In this document: positions 26,087 through 35,704 of the stretch, piece by piece
Layout: each line of letters starts with the position of its first letter
Numbering within the stretch: the first letter of the stretch is position 1
Assembly: GCA_938743325.2 (NCBI GenBank)
Contig: OW568885.1
Coordinates: forward strand, 558,001 to 622,000
Length of the DNA: 64,000 nt
Origin: Pycnococcus provasolii
Taxonomy: Eukaryota > Chlorophyta > Pseudoscourfieldiophyceae > Pseudoscourfieldiales > Pycnococcaceae
Direction of reading: 5' to 3'
Notes under the pieces: generated by a model
Databases searched by the model: none
What the model saw: only the letters and a program-made list of their open reading frames with translations
Told to the model about the DNA's origin: nothing
Program-made: the position numbers and the translations under genes

Positions 26087-27499
26087 ATGGCGTCGTTGGC
26101 ACCTGCCCCAGCACACAACACGTATAGTATTGGGATCTTGCAGGGTGGGGGTAGTATGGACGCTGTGGATCTCGCGGGCGCCCCTCCTGATAGGGACCCG
26201 CGATCCTCCGGCGATTTTGAATACCACCAAGGCAATAATGTTTCAGGCCCTGGTTCAGGCGCCTCGGAACGATCTTCCGGGGCCGATCATGATCATGCAC
26301 GCTCGGACTCGTTGAAAGGGAATCCCAATCACTTGAACAGTTTAAACAACGCGGGACTGGCAAAACCACCCGCGAAAATATCCGCGCAGGAACGTGCCGT
26401 GCGCATCGCGCTCGTGGGAGGGGACTGCTTTCTCATCGGACTGCAACCCATCTTAACGCACATGAGCAAAAACAAAAGCGGGAAGTTCAGCTACAGCCCC
26501 GTATCCGTCAACTTTCTCGTCGAGGTGGTCAAGGTGCTCTTCAGCGTCGGACTGCTGTGCTGCATCGGAGGGGGCAAGGGCGACGCCGCTCTGCGAAAAG
26601 ACAAGCAGGCTCTGCTGAGCGTGCGCGGCTTTCTTGCCGCCGCGCACAAAAACAGACTCCTCATGGTGCCCGCACTGCTGTACAGCGCGAACAACTACCT
26701 GAAGTTCGCCATGCAGCTGTACTTCGCGCCAGCAACCGTGAAGATGCTCAGCAACCTAAAGGTGGTTTCCATCGCACTTCTGCTGAAGCTCATCATGAAG
26801 CGCACGTTCAGCATACTGCAGTGGGAGGCGCTCTTCCTGCTCCTGCTTGGAATCACCATCAACCAGCTTAGCTGCACAGCCTCGTCACCCGCCATCGCGC
26901 AGCTCGAGGCGGAGAGCGCAAAAAATCCTGTCGCGTGGGTGTACACGCTCGCGTCTTGTACCATCCCCGCCGCCGCGTCGGTGTTCAACGAGTACGCGCT
27001 CAAGAAGAACTTTCAGACGAGCGTTCACCTCCAGAACTTCTTCATGTATTTCTACGGCCTCCTCTTCAACCTCGCCGGACTTCTGGCGACCAACTTGACC
27101 ACGACGAATCCCGCTCCCATCTTCTCAGGATACAGCCGCGTCACGCTGATCTTGGTGGTGAACAACGCCATGCAGGGAATCCTCAGCTCGCTCTTCTTCA
27201 AATTCGCGGACACCATCTTGAAGAAGTACAGCAGCACCGTCGCGACGATATTAACCGCGTTGATGTCCGCGGCGCTGTTCGGGCACTCGCTTTCCATGCA
27301 CTTCGCCATTGGCGTGTCGATGGTGTTCGTATCCATGCACCAGTTCTTCACAACGGGCAAGACTATTGCAACTGAAGACAAGGCGGCAGCCAGTCGAGGA
27401 ACTTTCTCGCACAGCCCGAGCATGGACCACCTGCAGCTTCACAACAGTGGCGCTACTAGTGCACGGCATCGCACGTCTGGCGCAATCCTGCCAAGATGA
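26087..27499 (+). CDS. Golgi nucleotide-sugar transporter (CMP-sialate/UDP-galactose transporter family)
   Basis: 470 residues with about ten hydrophobic segments. These antiporters bring nucleotide sugars into the Golgi or ER lumen in exchange for nucleotide monophosphates. Family signatures are present: TYSIGILQ is only in the head, but the core contains FLVEVVKVLFS, VPALLYSANNYLKFAMQLY, TVKMLSNLKVVSIALLLKL, WEALFLLLLGITINQL, and a late KKYSSTVATILTALMSA segment with the conserved KYSSTVATI helix. The N-terminal ~95 residues are hydrophilic and Gly/Ser-rich, longer than usual. The exact substrate cannot be assigned; plant homologues are annotated as CMP-sialate-transporter-like although plants lack sialic acid. 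Confidence 0.9.
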   Translation: MASLAPAPAHNTYSIGILQGGGSMDAVDLAGAPPDRDPRSSGDFEYHQGNNVSGPGSGASERSSGADHDHARSDSLKGNPNHLNSLNNAGLAKPPAKISAQERAVRIALVGGDCFLIGLQPILTHMSKNKSGKFSYSPVSVNFLVEVVKVLFSVGLLCCIGGGKGDAALRKDKQALLSVRGFLAAAHKNRLLMVPALLYSANNYLKFAMQLYFAPATVKMLSNLKVVSIALLLKLIMKRTFSILQWEALFLLLLGITINQLSCTASSPAIAQLEAESAKNPVAWVYTLASCTIPAAASVFNEYALKKNFQTSVHLQNFFMYFYGLLFNLAGLLATNLTTTNPAPIFSGYSRVTLILVVNNAMQGILSSLFFKFADTILKKYSSTVATILTALMSAALFGHSLSMHFAIGVSMVFVSMHQFFTTGKTIATEDKAAASRGTFSHSPSMDHLQLHNSGATSARHRTSGAILPR

Positions 27500-27574
27500 T
27501 GGCAACGAATGGAATAGTAATAGATATAGTAATACGTGTTTTGTATTGTTCCACTACATAAAAAAATTCTCTCT

Positions 27575-28762
27575 TCACTCTCTCATCTCCTCCCGCTCCA
27601 GGTCGTCACTGCCGTCGTCGTCGTCGTCGTCGCCAACACGCTCACCATTCTCCTCCTGCGAGCCGCCGTCGACACTTCGTTTGGAGGCTCCCGTTTGTGT
27701 GCGCGCCTGCTTGATGGCTAGTGCACACAACTCGAGAAACCGATGCACGTTCTCGAGATCATGCGAGATGCCTGCAATCGAGTACGCAATCTTGCGCGCG
27801 TCCACAGCCGCGTCAACGAGGGCGACAACGGGCAACGACTCCTGCATCGCCTCCTTTAGTGCCGTCGACTGCCACTGCGGGTCGGTGATGACGAGAACGT
27901 CCGGTTTGCGCAAGAGGTTCTTCATGCCGCCCACACCGTTGTTCATACGGTGGTACTGCGGCATGTTCTTCGGGTTCTTCTCGTACCACCTGCGAACTTG
28001 CGGAGGCAGCTTAGCAAGCTGCCTGAGCATCTCGATTCGCTTCTTGGTCACATTCCAGTTTGTGAGCAGCCCCCCAGTCCACTTCGTGAGGCTATGCTGG
28101 TCGCAAGCTCTCGCCGCCGCGCGAACAAGTGGCCTGTGCTCTGTCATGCTACCAAGAAAGACGATCTCCCCTCCTCGGGCTGCTGTGACGGATAGGAATC
28201 GCATCGCGCGCGCGACTGACGCGCGCGCCTCGGATGCGCGGTGCAGCGCAAGTCCGTCGCCGTCTTTCCTTGATAAGCCTCCAGGCCGCCTTGCCAGTAT
28301 GCTGTCCTGGAACGGCGACCACGTGGACCGTCCCGCGAAAAGTGCGTCGGCGTCCCCACCCGAGATGAGGCGCGGCGGCGGAGGTGGAGGCGTCAGCTCG
28401 TCCTCTTCTACAATATCGTGCAGTATGCTAGTATCGCTTTTATTCTCGTTCTCAACATCTTCTCCACCGCCTCCTCCTCCTCCTCCCGACGATGACGTGG
28501 ACGCCGAGGACGATGTGTCACCTTCTGAGTCATGATTTCTCTCCGACGACGACGACGACGACGACGCAAATCCACGGAACCCCAAGTGAGAGGATCCCAC
28601 ACAGGTAAGAGGAGGAAAGGAGCCAACCGCACCGTCACCAGAAGAGCCGCCTGTTAAGACTGCAACACTTCGAGATGGCAAGGCACCACGAGGAGCCGTA
28701 AGCAGAGAGGCTAGCGGCGGCGCCAGACGCACCATGAGGCTGTGGCGGGTGGAGAGCGCCAT
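27575..28762 (-). CDS. Mitochondrial-type ribosomal protein uS2 (RPS2)
   Basis: 395 residues. uS2 sits on the back of the small ribosomal subunit. A variable N-terminal ~125 residues (with poly-Ser and poly-Gly runs) precedes the S2 core: GEIVFLGSMTEHRPLVRAAA, then SLTKWTGGLLTNW (the canonical W-GG-LTN-W motif), RWYEKNPKNMPQYHRM, a GGMKNLLRKPDVLVITDPQ block and the ALVDAAVDARKIAYSIAG motif. The divergence and N-terminal extension suggest import into an organelle, more likely the mitochondrion because plastid uS2 is normally plastid-encoded. A perfect CCCTAA run lies 53-73 bp upstream of the start. The C-terminal tail is acidic (poly-Asp). Confidence 0.88.
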   Translation of the reverse strand: MALSTRHSLMVRLAPPLASLLTAPRGALPSRSVAVLTGGSSGDGAVGSFPPLTCVGSSHLGFRGFASSSSSSSERNHDSEGDTSSSASTSSSGGGGGGGGEDVENENKSDTSILHDIVEEDELTPPPPPPRLISGGDADALFAGRSTWSPFQDSILARRPGGLSRKDGDGLALHRASEARASVARAMRFLSVTAARGGEIVFLGSMTEHRPLVRAAARACDQHSLTKWTGGLLTNWNVTKKRIEMLRQLAKLPPQVRRWYEKNPKNMPQYHRMNNGVGGMKNLLRKPDVLVITDPQWQSTALKEAMQESLPVVALVDAAVDARKIAYSIAGISHDLENVHRFLELCALAIKQARTQTGASKRSVDGGSQEENGERVGDDDDDDGSDDLEREEMRE

Positions 28763-28814
28763 GGCGGGATAAGAATGGGGCGGGGGAGAGAAAGAAGTGG
28801 GGAAAAAGGCATAG

Positions 28815-28835
28815 CCCTAACCCTAACCCTAACCC
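28815..28835. promoter_or_regulatory. Telomere-type CCCTAA run upstream of the uS2 gene
   Basis: Just over three contiguous CCCTAA units lie in the 118-bp gap between the NSE3-like stop and the uS2 start, 53-73 bp upstream of the uS2 ATG. The position suits a promoter element of the telo-box kind; the function is inferred. Confidence 0.5.
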
Positions 28836-28880
28836 GAACCTGAAACCACAATCTTCTTCCACTCACACTTGAATTTCTTA

Positions 28881-30182
28881 TTACACCTGATTCTCGCCGA
28901 ACGTCGCCATATGGGCCAACAGGCCGTCGACGCCGTCCGCAGTCAGCTCGTAGTGGGAAACCTCCGCGAGCTCGTACACGTAAGCCTCCTCGCCGTTCGG
29001 ACCGCCGTCCAGACTCCGATCGCGGCTCAGGTACCGCATCTTCACCAGCTTGCTCACCTCAGCCTCGGGGTCGCCAATCTGCGGATGCAGGCTCGTGCGG
29101 CTCACGCCCATCGTCGCGAGGTGTGACCACAGCGCGTCCTCCGTCAGCCGCTCCGCCGCACGAACGAGCGCAATCACCGCAATGGCAAATCCACGACGAG
29201 CGAGAGCCTTCTCGTCAGGGTTGAAGCGATCGACGACGCCTCTCAGAGCAACGGGCAAGATGGAGCGAAGCACGTAGTACCTCGTGCCACCGGCAGCTGC
29301 AGAAGTGCCAGCGCCAGAAGCGTTGTCGCCATCTTTGTCGCCCTGCTTCGCCTTTCCCTTCGCCTTGCTTGCAGCCTTCTGCTGAGCGACGGCGGCGGCG
29401 GCACCGGCACCCGCGCTTCCCTTCGCTGGTCGCACCACCTCAGCGCACTCGAACCCGAACGCATCAGCTAGTTTGGCCTGCGCCATGGCGATGACGTAGT
29501 TCGCCAGGCCAGTTCGCTTGCTGTACGCCTTGTTGACAATGTTCGTGAGGTCTGCGCGAGGTATGGGCACGCCTCCTGTGTTGTGGTGTTTCATCAGCAC
29601 GTATCGCGCGACATCGCCGACGAGCTTATCGATCTCAGCCTTGGAGAGTCCCTTGGCCACCTCGTCTCTCTTCTCGGCGATGAGCGTCTTCGCCTCCTTT
29701 CTGTAAGCCTTGGCGGCGTTTTTCATCGCGTCGTCGTGTTTTTCGAGGGCTTCTCGTTGCGCGATGGGCACTTTTTCGCCATACTTATTCTTCGCTGCTT
29801 TTGCTCCCGCTGGGTTGAGTTGCTCCTGCTGTTCGTCGTCGTCGCCGTTGTCGTCGTTCGTGTCGTGTGCGGGCGCCTTTCCCTTCCTTTTCCCCAGCGA
29901 CGTTCGTTTTTCGTCCTTGACGTTCACTGCTGATGGTTTGAGCGCCTTGTTCTTTTTGGTGGCGACGACCTGGCACTGCTTGACGAGCTGCTTGAGCGTG
30001 TACGACTCCACGTCGCCGTCGTCGAACGTGACGCTGTATGGATACCTTCCCGGTTCGTCCATGGCTGTGACAGTCCCGTCGTAGTAGTTTCCGTCTTCGA
30101 ATAGCTTCGTGACGCGCACGCCCACTGCGAAGTCGGATGCGTCGTACGATACATGCGCGGCGTCCAAGTCCGGGGAGGCCAT
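28881..30182 (-). CDS. Tudor-like plus MAGE-domain protein (NSE3-like)
   Basis: 433 residues from ATG 30182 (MASPDLDAAHVSYDASDF). Residues ~15-65 form a Tudor/agenet-like barrel (VGVRVTKLFEDGNYYDGTV, then VTFDDGDVESYTLKQL), a fold that in plants reads histone tails. After an acidic-basic linker comes a MAGE homology region: DVARYVLMKHHNTGG, then IPRADLTNIVNKAY, FGFECAEV and YYVLRSILP, split by a Lys/Ala/Gly insert (about 256-298), and a second winged-helix part (ERLTEDALWSHLATMGV). In non-animal eukaryotes the single MAGE protein is NSE3, a subunit of the SMC5/6 DNA-repair complex with NSE1 and NSE4. An N-terminal Tudor-like domain is not part of NSE3 proteins I know. The frame has no break between the two parts. 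Confidence 0.75.
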   Translation of the reverse strand: MASPDLDAAHVSYDASDFAVGVRVTKLFEDGNYYDGTVTAMDEPGRYPYSVTFDDGDVESYTLKQLVKQCQVVATKKNKALKPSAVNVKDEKRTSLGKRKGKAPAHDTNDDNGDDDEQQEQLNPAGAKAAKNKYGEKVPIAQREALEKHDDAMKNAAKAYRKEAKTLIAEKRDEVAKGLSKAEIDKLVGDVARYVLMKHHNTGGVPIPRADLTNIVNKAYSKRTGLANYVIAMAQAKLADAFGFECAEVVRPAKGSAGAGAAAAVAQQKAASKAKGKAKQGDKDGDNASGAGTSAAAGGTRYYVLRSILPVALRGVVDRFNPDEKALARRGFAIAVIALVRAAERLTEDALWSHLATMGVSRTSLHPQIGDPEAEVSKLVKMRYLSRDRSLDGGPNGEEAYVYELAEVSHYELTADGVDGLLAHMATFGENQV

Positions 30183-30691
30183 CGCAAGCAAGCACAGAGT
30201 GTGAAACCAAAAGAGAGAGGGAGTGGCAAAGCAGGGAGGCAAAGCAGGGGAGGAAGGAGGAGGGCGTTTGAAATACCATTAGGGTAGCATGGTTCCCCTC
30301 TGAGCAGTTCCCCAGAGCAGATCGGGAAAGGGAAACCTTGGCAAATGCAGGCTAGGCTCAAGGGTGGATCCCCCCTTTTCCCTATTTCCGCTGTGCCCTC
30401 CCCCCTCCCGGTTCCTCAAAGCGTCTGGAGTGCGAGTAATTTTGGCGGGCTTTTTTCCCTCCCACTACTCTCTCCTCCCTCGCCTTCTTGACGACAGGAA
30501 TTCCCATCTCCCCCTCCTCCCCATCAATATCACGCTCGTCTGCTTGACAGCATAGGTAGCGTTTGGCCTCTCTTGGTGGGTAAACTTAAGCGTCTTGTAT
30601 AAGCTTACTTTTGCTTGCCTCTGTGGTGGCCACAAACAACAGCTTCGAAGGTTTGGTGGGATTGCGGTGAACTTGGTGGTTGGATTGGGCC
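30183..30691. other. Divergent intergenic region between NSE3-like and CEP135 genes
   Basis: 509 bp separate the two start codons. C/T-rich tracts and a TTTGGTGGG/ACTTGGTGG phrase occur near the CEP135 start. It presumably carries both promoters. No gene was recognised. Confidence 0.45.
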
Positions 30692-33600
30692 ATGGTTACT
30701 CCAGGCGACGGTGGTGATGGGTCTTTGCAACTGCTCCCTGAACGGCAGATGCACCTGCTCCGACGTAAGCTCGAGGCGCTCTCGTACACGGAGAAGCTCG
30801 ACGCAACCTCGGGGGCGCTCGTCGAGCGGCTCGTCGACGACCTCGTGCACACCACGGAGTCGTACCGCACGCTTAAGATGCAGGCGGCGAAGCAGGCGGC
30901 GGAAACGGAGGCTTGCCAGTCCAAGGTGGAGGTGCTCAAAAAAGACAACGCGAGGCTCCTGCAGGAAAACAACAGCCTGCACATGGGACTCATTGCAAGG
31001 AGCGAGCACGAGGACGCCGTCGAGAAAACGAGCAGCCTCGCGCAGAGGAAAATGGAAGACGAAATGGCCGAGCTGCTATTCTTCAAGAGCGAAAGTGTCG
31101 GCAAGATGAAGTCCCTGGAGTCGGAGAACGACGCGCTGAAAAGGCGCGTGCAGAGCCTGCTTGCGGCGGCGAACGAGACAACCAAGCGCGCGGCTGGCGT
31201 CGACGACATGCCCGCCGTCACGCCCGCAAGGCTTGCTCTATCGCACACGCTCGACGCGCCGACGCCCGCAAGGCAGACGGCGTTCGAGCGTGCGCAGCGC
31301 GACCTCGTGCAGGCGGCGGACGCGCGCGTCAGCGCGCTCGAGCGCAACCTGTCGTCCTCACGCGAGTCGGCACGCAAGGATCGCGCAGCCTTGAACGAGG
31401 CGAAGGCGGCGGTGGCGGCACGCGAGAAGGAAGTTAAGCGACTCAGCAGCCTGCTGCACGCCGGCCGCGACGTCGACCGGCTGAACCTCGAATATCGCAA
31501 CGACACGAACGAAAGCATTATCCTGAGCCTTAACGAGCAGGTGGAGTTCCTGACGTCGCAGCTTGCGGATCAGGAGGAGCGCAGCGCGGAGAAAGCGCGC
31601 GTTGACGAGCAGCTGCGACTCAGCGAAGAGGACCGCGCGGCGCTCAACACCAGGCTCATGCAGGCGGCGGAAGAGAACCGCGTGATTCGCGAGGAGGTCT
31701 CCGCGCTTCAGGAGCGACTCGCGGAGGCGCACCGAGACAGGAGCGCGAGCCGCGAGGCGGTTGCTGGGGAGCTTTCCGCGGCGCTGTCGGAACTCGAGAG
31801 CCTACGCAGCCGTCTCGACACGGCGAGCCTGCGAGGCATCAAGATGTCCGAGCTCGCCGCCGCGGCGCAGAGCGCCCAGAAGGCGGCGGAGAAGGCGGCG
31901 ACCGCGATGCGTGCGGACGCGGATGCGGCGCTCGTTGGAACGCAAAGTCTGAGAGAGGAGCGCGAGTCGGCGGCGGCGCTCGCCGCGGCCCTTCGAAGCG
32001 AGCTCGAGGAGACGCGCAGGCGGCTTGGACAGGTGGAGGCGGAGCTGCGCGATGCGCAGCGCGGCGGGCGAGATCACGCCATGCGAGCGCAGCGCGCTGA
32101 GGAGGCTAGAGATGTACAGGTGAGCGAAGCGCGCGCGCAAATTGAGTCTCTGCAGACGCAGCTCGGTGCCGTGTCGATGGAGAACACGGAGCTGCGCGGC
32201 GGCTCGGGCGCGGCGGCGGAGTTTGCGCGTGCTCGCGCGCGCGCGGAGAATGCCGAGGCGCAGTGCGAGCGCCTCGAAGGAACGATCTCAGTGCTGCGCG
32301 GGGAAGCGGAGTCCCTGCGCACGGGCACGAGCACGCTCGCGGCGGCGAAGCAAGCGCTCGAGGGTGAGCTGGAGACTGTTAAGGCGGAGCGAAGGAAGCT
32401 TGCGGACGACGCGGAGGCGTGCAGGCAGGCGCTTGTGCAGCACCGCGCGACGAGCGCAGAGGTGGCGGCTTCTCGCGACGCACTAGAGATTGAGGTTGGC
32501 CGGCAGCGCACGGAGGTGGCCACGCTGCAGGCAGAGCGAGAGTCGCTTCGCGCACGCGTTGACCGCCTCACCGAGCAGGTGGCTGGACAGCCGGGAGGCG
32601 GGGATGGCAAGGCGAACCCGAAGGTTGAGGCGATGGAGTCCAGGGTGCAGGAGCTCACGCGACGTTGCAAGGATGCGCTTGACAAGCTCAACGCACGCGA
32701 GGCGGAGCTTGCCGCGTCGCAGGTGGAGGCGCGCATGGCGTCCGAGAGGATGACGCACGCCGAAGCGGAGCTGGCGCAGTCGCGGCAGGCGGCTTCCGTT
32801 GCAAACGTTAGTCTCGCGGAGCATCGCGGCCGCCTCAGCGATCTTGAGGAGCGTGCGATGACATTTGGATCCGAGGTCGCGTCGAAGATCTCCGAGCTCG
32901 AGTCTCTCGCAGCGGCTCTCGAGACGGCGCGTGAGGAGACCCGAAAGCAAAGGGACAGCGCAAGCGCTGCCGAGATGGCTCTGCGAGCATCGGAGGCGGC
33001 ACGCGAGCGTGCCGAGCGCCGCGCGGAGTCGCTAGAGAAGGCTGCCGCGGGATATACGAAGGATAACGAGCTTGCGTCGGCACGGGTTGCGGAAGCCTTC
33101 CGAGCAGCGGAGGTGGCGCGCTCGACGGAGATCGCAAGCCAGGGCGAGCTCGGGCGCACCAGACAGCTGCTTCAGGAGGCGCACCTGACCATTGACGAGC
33201 TTCGAGAGCTGAAGTTGGCTGCCGAGCACCGCGCCGAGGATGCAAGCAAGGCACTCGAGAAGCGCGATACGGAACTTGTCGCGGCACAGCGTCAGGCGAA
33301 TGACGCGCTCACGGATCTCGCGCGTCTCAAGGTGCTTGTGCAGCAGCTCGACGAGAGCCGCGAGGATCTGCTCGAGAAGCTGCGCATGCGATCTGCGGGC
33401 GCGCGCGCGGAGTCCACCGCGGTGCAGGAAGTGCAGGAGCAGCTTGCGAAGGAGCGGTCTCGCGTTGAGGCTGCAAATGCGGAGTCTGAGCGCCTTCGCG
33501 ATGCGCTTCGCACGCTTGACGCGGAGCGCGACCGCGTTCAGGCGCAGCTCGAGGCTGCGCAGGAGGAGCTCAACGCGCGACGTGTGGATGTGGAAAATGC

Positions 33601-35566
33601 TGGGCGTGGCGCCGAGGAGGTTCGCGCAGCTCTCATGAGTGCCGAGGCGCGTGCTGCGCGTGCCGAGGAGGCGCTCCGCGCGGAAGGCGAGCGAGTGGCA
33701 GCTGCTGTGCAGGCGCGTGCCGGATCTGAAACGGAGGCGGCAAGCCTTCGCGCAGATCTCGCGGCAAGCCGTGATGAGGTGCGATCACTGCGCGACGACC
33801 TCTCCGCGATGACGCGGGAACAGCGCGTCGTGAATGAGGAGCTCGCTCGTGCCGTGGCGGCACGCGATGAACTGCGGGCGGAACTTTCGGGCGCTCAGGA
33901 TGCCAGGGGCATGGCAGAGGGACAGAGCCAGAGCCGCGAGAAGGAAATCGAGGATCTCGTGTCGGCGTACCAGGAACTTGGCCAGGAGAGCCGTCGGTTG
34001 GCGAGCGAAAATAAGCAGCTTTCCCGTGACCGCGAGGTTGCTCTTCGCGAGCGCGACAACCTGAATGCGGAGATGAAGCGAATCGCAAACGAAGTGCGTG
34101 AGGTGGAGTCGCAGAATCGGTCATACGTTGTCGACTTGCAGGCTTACGAGCAGCAGACTATGCACCTCACGTCGACATGTGCATCGCTCGAGGAGCGAGT
34201 ATCGCGGTGCGAGGAGGAGAAGTCTGCGCTTACAGAGCAGCTGAATATCGCGCATGCATCCGGCCGCGCGTCGGACCGTTCGCGAGAGGAAGCTCAGCGT
34301 GAAATTGCTCGACTTGACGCGGCTGCTGCACTCGCGCAGCGCCGTGCGGAGGAGGCGAGTCACGCGCTGGAGGCTGTGAAAAATCGCCTTCGACTCGAGG
34401 AGAATCGGGCAAGAGAGCTCGAAACACTTCTCGGGGGCGTTCGTGCGCGCGAATTCTCCGCCGAGTCAACGTCAAGTGAAGCAAGCGGGCAGATGGAGGT
34501 GCTCCGTCAGCGCTGCCGCCTGCTAGACGAGCAGGCTGCGGCGCTGCAGCGTCAGGTGGACAGTCTCACGCTGAAGAGTGGCGTGCTGGAGAAGGAATGC
34601 GCGGAGCTGCGCGAGCGCCTTGCGGTGGCTGAGGCGTCGTCTCGCGGTGCCGGGGATTCAAGCGGTGCCACCAGTGGCAGCGGTCATGCGGAAAGCCTTG
34701 CGACGGCTGCTGCAGAAAGTCGCGAGGCGAGCCGTCGTGCGCTCGAGGAGCAAAGCTCCGCGATGGAACGCCTCGAGGCGGCGCGCTCCGATTTGAGCGT
34801 GCGGCTGCAGGAGGCTGAGGCTCGCCTCTCGACGGTTCCGGAGGAGCGTGCACGGCATTCTGCTGAGCTGAATGCGGCGCGCGACACGCAGCGTCGCCTG
34901 GAGGGTGAGCTGGCGCAGGCGCGTGCTGACGTGCTGACATTGCGAGAGAGCCTTGCGCGCGCTTCGGCAAGCGGTGAGGGCGCTGCGGCTGCCGCGGATG
35001 ACCTGGCGGCTCGTGAGGGTGTTCTTCGCACGCGTCTCGACGAATGCGAGCGGCAACGTGCTGCGCTCGCCGTTGAGGTTGAGGGGCTTCGCGCCGGCCG
35101 TGCGGAGGTGAGCGGCGCACTTGCTCGTGCGCGGAGTGAGATTGGCGAGCTTCGCAGCGACAACGCGCGCCTGCTGGGCGTGATGCAGAAGCTGGACGCG
35201 GAGCGTGGCGAGCTGCAGCGCGACGCTGCACGGCTAAGTGCGGAGCTCATGCAGCTTAAGGCTACATCTGGCGGCGACACGCAGGCGGTGAGGGAGGAGT
35301 ACGAGGCGCGTCTTCGCAAGTCTGAGGCTCGTCGTTTAGAGTTGCAGAAGGATTTTGACGCCTTGGTGGACAGCGTGGATGAGCTGAAGCGCTCGGCTCC
35401 CGTCGACTTGGGTGGCGCGTCGTCTTCATCCGACGACGCTCTGCGTGAGCACGTTGACCGCCTCGAGTCGGAGAATCGGAGGTTATCTTCCAACTTGGCG
35501 GAGATGCAGTCAGCCACGTTGGAGTTGAGAAGGGAGCTCGACGCTGCGAAGCGGCCATCATCATAG
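30692..35566 (+). CDS. BLD10: CEP135 / Bld10 centriole cartwheel protein
   Basis: A 1,624-residue protein, almost entirely coiled coil, matching the ~1,640 residues of Chlamydomonas Bld10p. The N-terminal signature identifies it: RRKLEALSYTEKLDATSGAL, LVDDLVHTTESYRTLKMQAA, DNARLLQENNSLHMGL and the second block DRLNLEYRNDTNESIILSL, then EQVEFLTSQLADQEE, which parallel conserved CEP135 regions 1 and 2. Bld10 forms the cartwheel spoke tip and links it to the triplet microtubules, setting centriole assembly. The remainder is Ala/Glu/Arg-rich heptad repeat with an Ala bias from the high-GC genome. The ATG at 30692 is the first in frame. A GA/GT microsatellite follows the stop. With IFT121 this argues for a functional ciliary apparatus. 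Confidence 0.88.
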   Translation: MVTPGDGGDGSLQLLPERQMHLLRRKLEALSYTEKLDATSGALVERLVDDLVHTTESYRTLKMQAAKQAAETEACQSKVEVLKKDNARLLQENNSLHMGLIARSEHEDAVEKTSSLAQRKMEDEMAELLFFKSESVGKMKSLESENDALKRRVQSLLAAANETTKRAAGVDDMPAVTPARLALSHTLDAPTPARQTAFERAQRDLVQAADARVSALERNLSSSRESARKDRAALNEAKAAVAAREKEVKRLSSLLHAGRDVDRLNLEYRNDTNESIILSLNEQVEFLTSQLADQEERSAEKARVDEQLRLSEEDRAALNTRLMQAAEENRVIREEVSALQERLAEAHRDRSASREAVAGELSAALSELESLRSRLDTASLRGIKMSELAAAAQSAQKAAEKAATAMRADADAALVGTQSLREERESAAALAAALRSELEETRRRLGQVEAELRDAQRGGRDHAMRAQRAEEARDVQVSEARAQIESLQTQLGAVSMENTELRGGSGAAAEFARARARAENAEAQCERLEGTISVLRGEAESLRTGTSTLAAAKQALEGELETVKAERRKLADDAEACRQALVQHRATSAEVAASRDALEIEVGRQRTEVATLQAERESLRARVDRLTEQVAGQPGGGDGKANPKVEAMESRVQELTRRCKDALDKLNAREAELAASQVEARMASERMTHAEAELAQSRQAASVANVSLAEHRGRLSDLEERAMTFGSEVASKISELESLAAALETAREETRKQRDSASAAEMALRASEAARERAERRAESLEKAAAGYTKDNELASARVAEAFRAAEVARSTEIASQGELGRTRQLLQEAHLTIDELRELKLAAEHRAEDASKALEKRDTELVAAQRQANDALTDLARLKVLVQQLDESREDLLEKLRMRSAGARAESTAVQEVQEQLAKERSRVEAANAESERLRDALRTLDAERDRVQAQLEAAQEELNARRVDVENAGRGAEEVRAALMSAEARAARAEEALRAEGERVAAAVQARAGSETEAASLRADLAASRDEVRSLRDDLSAMTREQRVVNEELARAVAARDELRAELSGAQDARGMAEGQSQSREKEIEDLVSAYQELGQESRRLASENKQLSRDREVALRERDNLNAEMKRIANEVREVESQNRSYVVDLQAYEQQTMHLTSTCASLEERVSRCEEEKSALTEQLNIAHASGRASDRSREEAQREIARLDAAAALAQRRAEEASHALEAVKNRLRLEENRARELETLLGGVRAREFSAESTSSEASGQMEVLRQRCRLLDEQAAALQRQVDSLTLKSGVLEKECAELRERLAVAEASSRGAGDSSGATSGSGHAESLATAAAESREASRRALEEQSSAMERLEAARSDLSVRLQEAEARLSTVPEERARHSAELNAARDTQRRLEGELAQARADVLTLRESLARASASGEGAAAAADDLAAREGVLRTRLDECERQRAALAVEVEGLRAGRAEVSGALARARSEIGELRSDNARLLGVMQKLDAERGELQRDAARLSAELMQLKATSGGDTQAVREEYEARLRKSEARRLELQKDFDALVDSVDELKRSAPVDLGGASSSSDDALREHVDRLESENRRLSSNLAEMQSATLELRRELDAAKRPSS

Positions 35567-35582
35567 GGTGAGAAGAAAGAAG

Positions 35583-35652
35583 GTTGTGTACGGGAGAAAG
35601 AGAGAGAGAGAAAGAAAGAAAGAGAGAGAGAGAGAGTGTGTGTGTGTGTTGG
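35583..35652. repeat. (GA)n(GT)n microsatellite in the CEP135 3' region
   Basis: A purine run of GAGA/GAAA units changes to a short GTGTGT run just after the CEP135 stop. It is simple sequence with no other role evident. Confidence 0.8.
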
Positions 35653-35704
35653 GTAAACCAGCGGAGGTTAAGGGGTGTTAACGTTATCAACTTGTTCATT
35701 TTGC

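Noticed and set aside
32074-33159. A 361-codon minus-strand frame within CEP135
   Set aside because: Ser/Ala/Arg-rich antisense of a coiled coil; no conserved features.
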